Assembly: GCA_963623875.1 (NCBI GenBank)
Contig: CAVFNL010000023.1
Span: 1-8,968, forward strand
DNA from: UBA3206 sp963623875
GTDB lineage: Bacteria; Bacillota_I; Bacilli_A; Acholeplasmatales; Anaeroplasmataceae
Direction of reading: 5' to 3'
Length of the DNA stretch: 8,968 nucleotides
Made by a program: the position numbers and the translations under genes. The notes under the pieces are model-generated. The model was not told the DNA's origin and searched no databases. It saw only the letters and a program-made list of their open reading frames with translations. This document shows positions 5,321 to 8,968 of this stretch, one piece after another; the stretch's first letter is position 1, and each line of letters begins with the position of its first letter.

Positions 5321-8300
5321 ATGAAAAACAAAAAAAGAATTCTAGGAGTAGGCCTAGCTCTTGTTGCAGGATTGTCTCTTGCATCATGTGGAAGTAACAA
5401 AGACAAAAATAAAACTGATGACAAAGGAACATCAGGTGATGGTTCGCAAGAACAAGTAGTTACAAAGTATAGCATAACTTTTAACATCAATGGACATGGA
5501 ACTGCACAAACTGCATTAAATGATGTCACAGCAATACCTGAGACATTGCCAACACTTACAGCAGATGGATATACATTTGGTGGATGGTATTTAGATGCGG
5601 CATTAACTACAAAGGCTGTTGCAGGTAGTACAATCACAACAAATGTTACACTTTATGCAAAGTGGACTGCAGTTCAATCACCAGCTGAGGTAAAATATAG
5701 TGTAACTTATAACATCAATGGACATGGAACTGCACAAGATGTATTAAATGATGTCACAGCATTACCAGAAACTCTGCCAACACTTACAGCAGATGGATAT
5801 ACATTTGGTGGATGGTATTTAGATGAAGCATTAACTACAGCGGCAACAGCAGGACAAGCTATTACAGCAAATACTACACTTTATGCAAAGTGGACTGAAG
5901 TTAAAACTAAATTTAGTGTAACATATAACGTTAATGGACACGGAGAAGCGCAGACAGCATTAAGTGAAGTTCAAACTTTACCAGAAATATTACCAACACT
6001 TACTGATGCAGATTATAATTTTGCTGGATGGTATTTAGACGAGGCATTAACTACAGCGGCAACAGCAGGACAAGCTATTACAGCGGATATTACTCTTTAT
6101 GCAAAGTGGACTATAAAGACAGCATATCAAAAATTAACTGAAGATGAAAATAATATCTATCATAATGATTTTGAAACAGCTGGAACGCTAACTGATATTA
6201 CAAATGATGATAGCATATGGGATAGAGACAATGGAGCATATTATTGCTTTAGTGACAAAGGTAAAACATATACTGAAGGTCAAAATAAAGTGGAGATTGT
6301 GGATGGAATCTTAAAAATGACTGACTTATCTGATAATGGAAGTCAGGCTGTAGTAGTTGCGTATGCACAGGAAGGTGTTGTAGAGGGTACAATGGATCTT
6401 ATGCTAGAAACAGCTAAAACAAAATTGACTTATCTACAGTTCTTTGGATATTCTTCTAGTTACGATAAATTCGGTGAATTAATCGGACTAAGAACAGATG
6501 AGGGAAAATCAAATGTGCAATATCGTGTGAATATTGGAGATCCAGTTGATGGTGTAGAATCAACACCATTTACAACTAGTTTGAGTGTTTATTTTAAGTT
6601 CAATCTTGAAACAGGAAAAGCTACAATTACAGTAAATGGAGCTAAAATTGTTGATGATTTAGATATAGGTATAACTGCATTTGCAGGATTTAAAATTGTC
6701 TCAGCGGACAGTGGTAAATGTTATGTAAATGCAGATAATATTTCCGTTGTAAATACTAAGTTAACACTTGCAGAATATAAAGTAAAAGCATCTAATTATA
6801 TAGATACAGTTATAACTGAGATGAATATAGATAATAATTATACTACATATAAAACTGAAATAGAAGCGGCAGTTGCAAGTGCAAAAGCATCTATCACATC
6901 AGCAGAAACCAGAGATGATGTTGATGCTATTATGCAACAATTTGAACAAAATATAGATTATCCTTCGGATGAAGAAATAGTAATGTATAAGGCTAGGGCT
7001 AAAAATATTGAGGATCAAATAGATGAATTACCAAAAACTGATGCCTCAAATGCAGATATTCTTGCGGCAGAAGACGAAATAATAGCAGCAAGAGATACAT
7101 ATAATAATGCAGTTGAAAATGTTAAAAAGTATGTGTCACAAGATAAGCTTGATGCATTAAAAGCAATTGAAGAAAAACTTGCAGAAGTTAAAGCAAGCGC
7201 AACACCTGCAGATGAAGTAATAGGTGCAGCAAATTCTATGATTGATGAATTAAATGAGTTGAAAGAAACTGATTATACAACAAATTATACTACGAATGCT
7301 GAGACTATTAAGCAGTTATTTGATGAGGCTATAAATAGCTTAAAAACAATTAAAGATGCATCTAATATTACTGAAGAAAATAAAGCTAATTATATTTCTC
7401 AAATTAATGAAGTTAAGAATACTTTAGTTGCAAAATTAGCAGATGTAAAAAATGACTTAGCACAAGCCAAAGCCTACAAAAAGGATGAAATTGATACGTT
7501 CTATAATGATAAGAAATCTTATTATACAACAAATCAAGATGCATTCTTAAAAGCTTATAATGATACACTTGCACAAATTGCAACTGCAACTACTGTAACT
7601 GAAGTAGAAGAAATTTCAACTTCACTTATGGAAGCAGTTAAAAATGATACTGAACAAGCAGCATATGATGCCTTGCCTTCAGTAGTTGTTTCTGAAGAGC
7701 AGATTTCTGTTTCAAAATTAACATTAAATGAAGCAAGTAAGAGTAGTGGGTCATTAACAGGCGATGTTGGTATATTTACTTTTAGCGGAACAGCTACTTA
7801 TAAATATGAGTCAGAAGTATACGGAGTAAGTTTTTATGGATCAAAAACAGGTAATGATGCTCCAACTATAACTTTTACTGTAAAAAAAGATGGGGCTACT
7901 TTTATGATGGGATTATATAGTAATAATTCTAAAAGATCAGTTGTTCTTACAAAAGATGGTGAAACTGGAATATCAAAACTATCAACTAATGTAGATACAA
8001 ACCCAAGTTATAGTTTTGATAATGAGGGAAAGAATTTAGATACTGTTTTAAAAGGATATTTAATATGGGAAAACTTATCAGCAGGACAATATACAGTAAC
8101 ATTTACTGGTGGTGAAATAAAAGCGCAAAATATATATTTATTTGATCACGAACCAGAAGAAGTATCAAAGAAAGTATTATCTATAGATGCAGATATTTCA
8201 GGAGGAACTACAAAAGATAGTATTGTGGTTAAAGTAAATGCTAAAGTAGAAGGAGTTACAGATACAGTCGCTTTAAGCGATGGTCTTGCATATAAATATT

Positions 8301-8557
8301 ATGATGAATCAGGAACCCTAATTGATGAATCAGATAATACAACTGTAGTCGCAAGCATTGAAGTAACATATACTAATGGTGAAAAATTTATAACTGGTAA
8401 ATTTAACGTACCAGCATCAACAGGTTCTGATGGAGATGGAACTGGAGAAATTAATGCTACAGCATTAAAATCTGAATCATATGAAACAGGAACTATTGAA
8501 ATTGCTGGAGAATATTTAGTGTATACTGATCCATCTGGAAATAAGACTATTTGTTAA
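5321..8557 (+). CDS. Large multidomain surface lipoprotein with three InlB B-repeats
   Basis: 1078-residue predicted lipoprotein exposed on the outer face of the membrane. A basic, hydrophobic signal peptide (1-22) ends in the lipobox LASC, with lipid-anchored Cys23. A charged, low-complexity linker (24-46) follows. Three Listeria-Bacteroides (InlB B-type, Flg_new) repeats come next at 50-116, 126-192 and 198-264, each ending LYAKWT and containing GGWYLD or AGWYLD. Residues about 270-480 look like an all-beta, lectin-type (concanavalin-like) domain. Residues about 484-785 are mostly helical, rich in Ala, Lys, Glu and Asp, resembling FIVAR-like stalk repeats. Residues about 795-942 form another beta-rich domain ending in LSAGQYTVTFTGG, reminiscent of carbohydrate-binding accessory modules. 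The tail (950-1078) looks Ig-like. I see no catalytic motif, LPXTG or C-terminal membrane anchor. A role in adhesion or glycan binding is inferred. The gene has its own promoter and terminator. The last residue is an unusual Cys1078. Confidence 0.85.
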   Translation: MKNKKRILGVGLALVAGLSLASCGSNKDKNKTDDKGTSGDGSQEQVVTKYSITFNINGHGTAQTALNDVTAIPETLPTLTADGYTFGGWYLDAALTTKAVAGSTITTNVTLYAKWTAVQSPAEVKYSVTYNINGHGTAQDVLNDVTALPETLPTLTADGYTFGGWYLDEALTTAATAGQAITANTTLYAKWTEVKTKFSVTYNVNGHGEAQTALSEVQTLPEILPTLTDADYNFAGWYLDEALTTAATAGQAITADITLYAKWTIKTAYQKLTEDENNIYHNDFETAGTLTDITNDDSIWDRDNGAYYCFSDKGKTYTEGQNKVEIVDGILKMTDLSDNGSQAVVVAYAQEGVVEGTMDLMLETAKTKLTYLQFFGYSSSYDKFGELIGLRTDEGKSNVQYRVNIGDPVDGVESTPFTTSLSVYFKFNLETGKATITVNGAKIVDDLDIGITAFAGFKIVSADSGKCYVNADNISVVNTKLTLAEYKVKASNYIDTVITEMNIDNNYTTYKTEIEAAVASAKASITSAETRDDVDAIMQQFEQNIDYPSDEEIVMYKARAKNIEDQIDELPKTDASNADILAAEDEIIAARDTYNNAVENVKKYVSQDKLDALKAIEEKLAEVKASATPADEVIGAANSMIDELNELKETDYTTNYTTNAETIKQLFDEAINSLKTIKDASNITEENKANYISQINEVKNTLVAKLADVKNDLAQAKAYKKDEIDTFYNDKKSYYTTNQDAFLKAYNDTLAQIATATTVTEVEEISTSLMEAVKNDTEQAAYDALPSVVVSEEQISVSKLTLNEASKSSGSLTGDVGIFTFSGTATYKYESEVYGVSFYGSKTGNDAPTITFTVKKDGATFMMGLYSNNSKRSVVLTKDGETGISKLSTNVDTNPSYSFDNEGKNLDTVLKGYLIWENLSAGQYTVTFTGGEIKAQNIYLFDHEPEEVSKKVLSIDADISGGTTKDSIVVKVNAKVEGVTDTVALSDGLAYKYYDESGTLIDESDNTTVVASIEVTYTNGEKFITGKFNVPASTGSDGDGTGEINATALKSESYETGTIEIAGEYLVYTDPSGNKTIC
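5468..5668 (+). repeat. InlB B-repeat 1 (coding)
   Basis: Codes for residues 50-116 of the lipoprotein. A 51-base stretch (5547-5597) is identical to 5775-5825 in repeat 2. Confidence 0.85.
5696..5896 (+). repeat. InlB B-repeat 2 (coding)
   Basis: Codes for residues 126-192. Its middle (5775-5825) is identical to repeat 1, while 5828-5868 is identical to 6044-6084 in repeat 3, so repeat 2 is a mosaic of its neighbours. Confidence 0.85.
5912..6112 (+). repeat. InlB B-repeat 3 (coding)
   Basis: Codes for residues 198-264. Its first part is the most divergent of the three (ADYNFAGWYLD in place of ADGYTFGGWYLD), but 41 bases (6044-6084) are identical to repeat 2. Confidence 0.85.
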
Positions 8558-8583
8558 AAATTTTAATTAAACATGCATATTAC

Positions 8584-8619
8584 AAAAGGAGAAATCAATA
8601 AAAAGTTTCTCCTTTTTTT
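8584..8619 (+). terminator. Strong Rho-independent terminator after the lipoprotein gene
   Basis: AAAAGGAGAAA (8584-8594) and TTTCTCCTTTT (8606-8616) form a perfect 11-bp stem with an 11-nt loop; the T run extends 8613-8619. The A run on the left side could allow weak termination from the other strand as well. An 8-bp inverted repeat, ATGCATAT (8573-8580) and ATATGCAT (8631-8638), encloses it. Confidence 0.9.
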
Positions 8620-8687
8620 GCCACAGTTTTATATGCATACAGTGCATAATTAACATTGGAATATCAATATAATTTTCGAGTAATTAA

Positions 8688-8696
8688 TGCTATAAT
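8688..8696 (+). promoter_or_regulatory. Extended -10 promoter of the AAA-ATPase-like gene
   Basis: TGCTATAAT (8688-8696) is an extended -10 with a perfect TATAAT. No -35 is seen at 16-18 bases. It would give a leader of roughly 16 nt before the ATG at 8719. Confidence 0.55.
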
Positions 8697-8718
8697 CATA
8701 TTAAGGATAGGTGATAGA

Positions 8719-8968
8719 ATGGCACAATATTTAAATTTAAAGAATAATCAATTTCAATACGCATTAAATTCAAAGATATTTATAGATAAATCTTTAATTA
8801 TAAAAGAGACTAATTCTTTAATGCAAACAAACGATAGATTTATGTGCCTCACACGTCCACGCCGTTTCGGAAAAACTATGGCCTTATCTATGCTTAATGC
8901 GTATTATTCAAAAGTTGTGATTCTAAAGAATTATTTGATAAATTAAATATATCAAATGATCCCTTATA
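8719..8968 (+). pseudogene. AAA-ATPase-like family protein, 5' part, frameshifted and cut by the window end
   Basis: The opening MAQYLNLKN...FIDKS...CLTRPRRFGKTM is typical of the AAA-ATPase-like family (Pfam AAA-ATPase_like), proteins usually of about 500-600 residues that often end in a PD-(D/E)XK nuclease-like domain and occur in many copies in gut Bacillota. The Walker A-like loop is RPRRFGKTM, with Lys52. The start is the ATG at 8719, preceded by AAGGATAGGTG (8703-8713). After AYYSK (61-65) the frame runs into unrelated residues and stops at 8944-8946. Reading one base earlier or later from about 8914, the DNA encodes CDSKELFDKLNISNDPL (8916-8966), the expected continuation after AYYSKG. 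One G is therefore missing around 8911-8916. This may be a real inactivating deletion or a sequencing/assembly error near a contig end. The function of the family is poorly known; the rest of the gene lies outside. Confidence 0.75.

Noticed and set aside
5242..5637. Minus-strand open frame across the lipoprotein start
   Set aside because: It is antisense to the signal peptide and repeat 1, lacks a ribosome site and family resemblance, and runs through the promoter region.
5468..6112. CRISPR or tandem DNA satellite
   Set aside because: The periodicity (216-228 bp) is coding, keeps frame, and matches InlB B-repeats.

Overview
The window reads as a piece of a low-GC Bacillota chromosome, probably a host-associated Clostridia or Erysipelotrichia-type bacterium. 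The basis is strong A+T bias (by eye about 70%), standard code (TGA is used as stop, TGG for Trp), Gram-positive style Shine-Dalgarno sites, a lipobox surface protein with InlB-type repeats, and a KtrAB-type potassium system. All genes I can support lie on the + strand. Nothing here looks like a prophage, an insertion sequence or a CRISPR array.

Layout: (1) 101-1255, a polytopic membrane diguanylate cyclase with an intact GGDEF site, followed by a terminator. (2) 1354-2697, the tRNA-modifying GTPase MnmE, expressed from its own extended -10 promoter and not followed by mnmG. (3) 2698-2998, a 301-base gene-free stretch that is far from empty. It has a candidate promoter, a 22-bp hairpin, a small hairpin, and a third long hairpin ending in a U-rich tract. 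It looks like an independent small RNA of about 175 nt with CU-rich loops. (4) 2999-5118, a two-gene potassium uptake operon (ktrB/trkH-like channel and ktrA-like RCK subunit, ATGA overlap) with a good sigma-A promoter and a terminator. (5) 5119-5320, a control region holding a 17-base T run, three A-tracts phased at exactly 10 bp, a -35/-10 pair and an overlapping cre-like palindrome. (6) 5321-8557, a 1078-residue multidomain lipoprotein with three InlB B-repeats, followed by a strong terminator. (7) 8719 to the end, the start of an AAA-ATPase-like family gene whose frame is broken by an apparent one-base deletion and which runs off the window.

The genes are mostly separate transcription units; only ktrB-ktrA form an operon. 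A thin functional thread is possible: MnmE is a K+-activated GTPase and sits next to the K+ uptake genes, and KtrA-type proteins are known c-di-AMP receptors. This is inference from position only. The best candidate for something undescribed is the structured RNA at 2757-2935.
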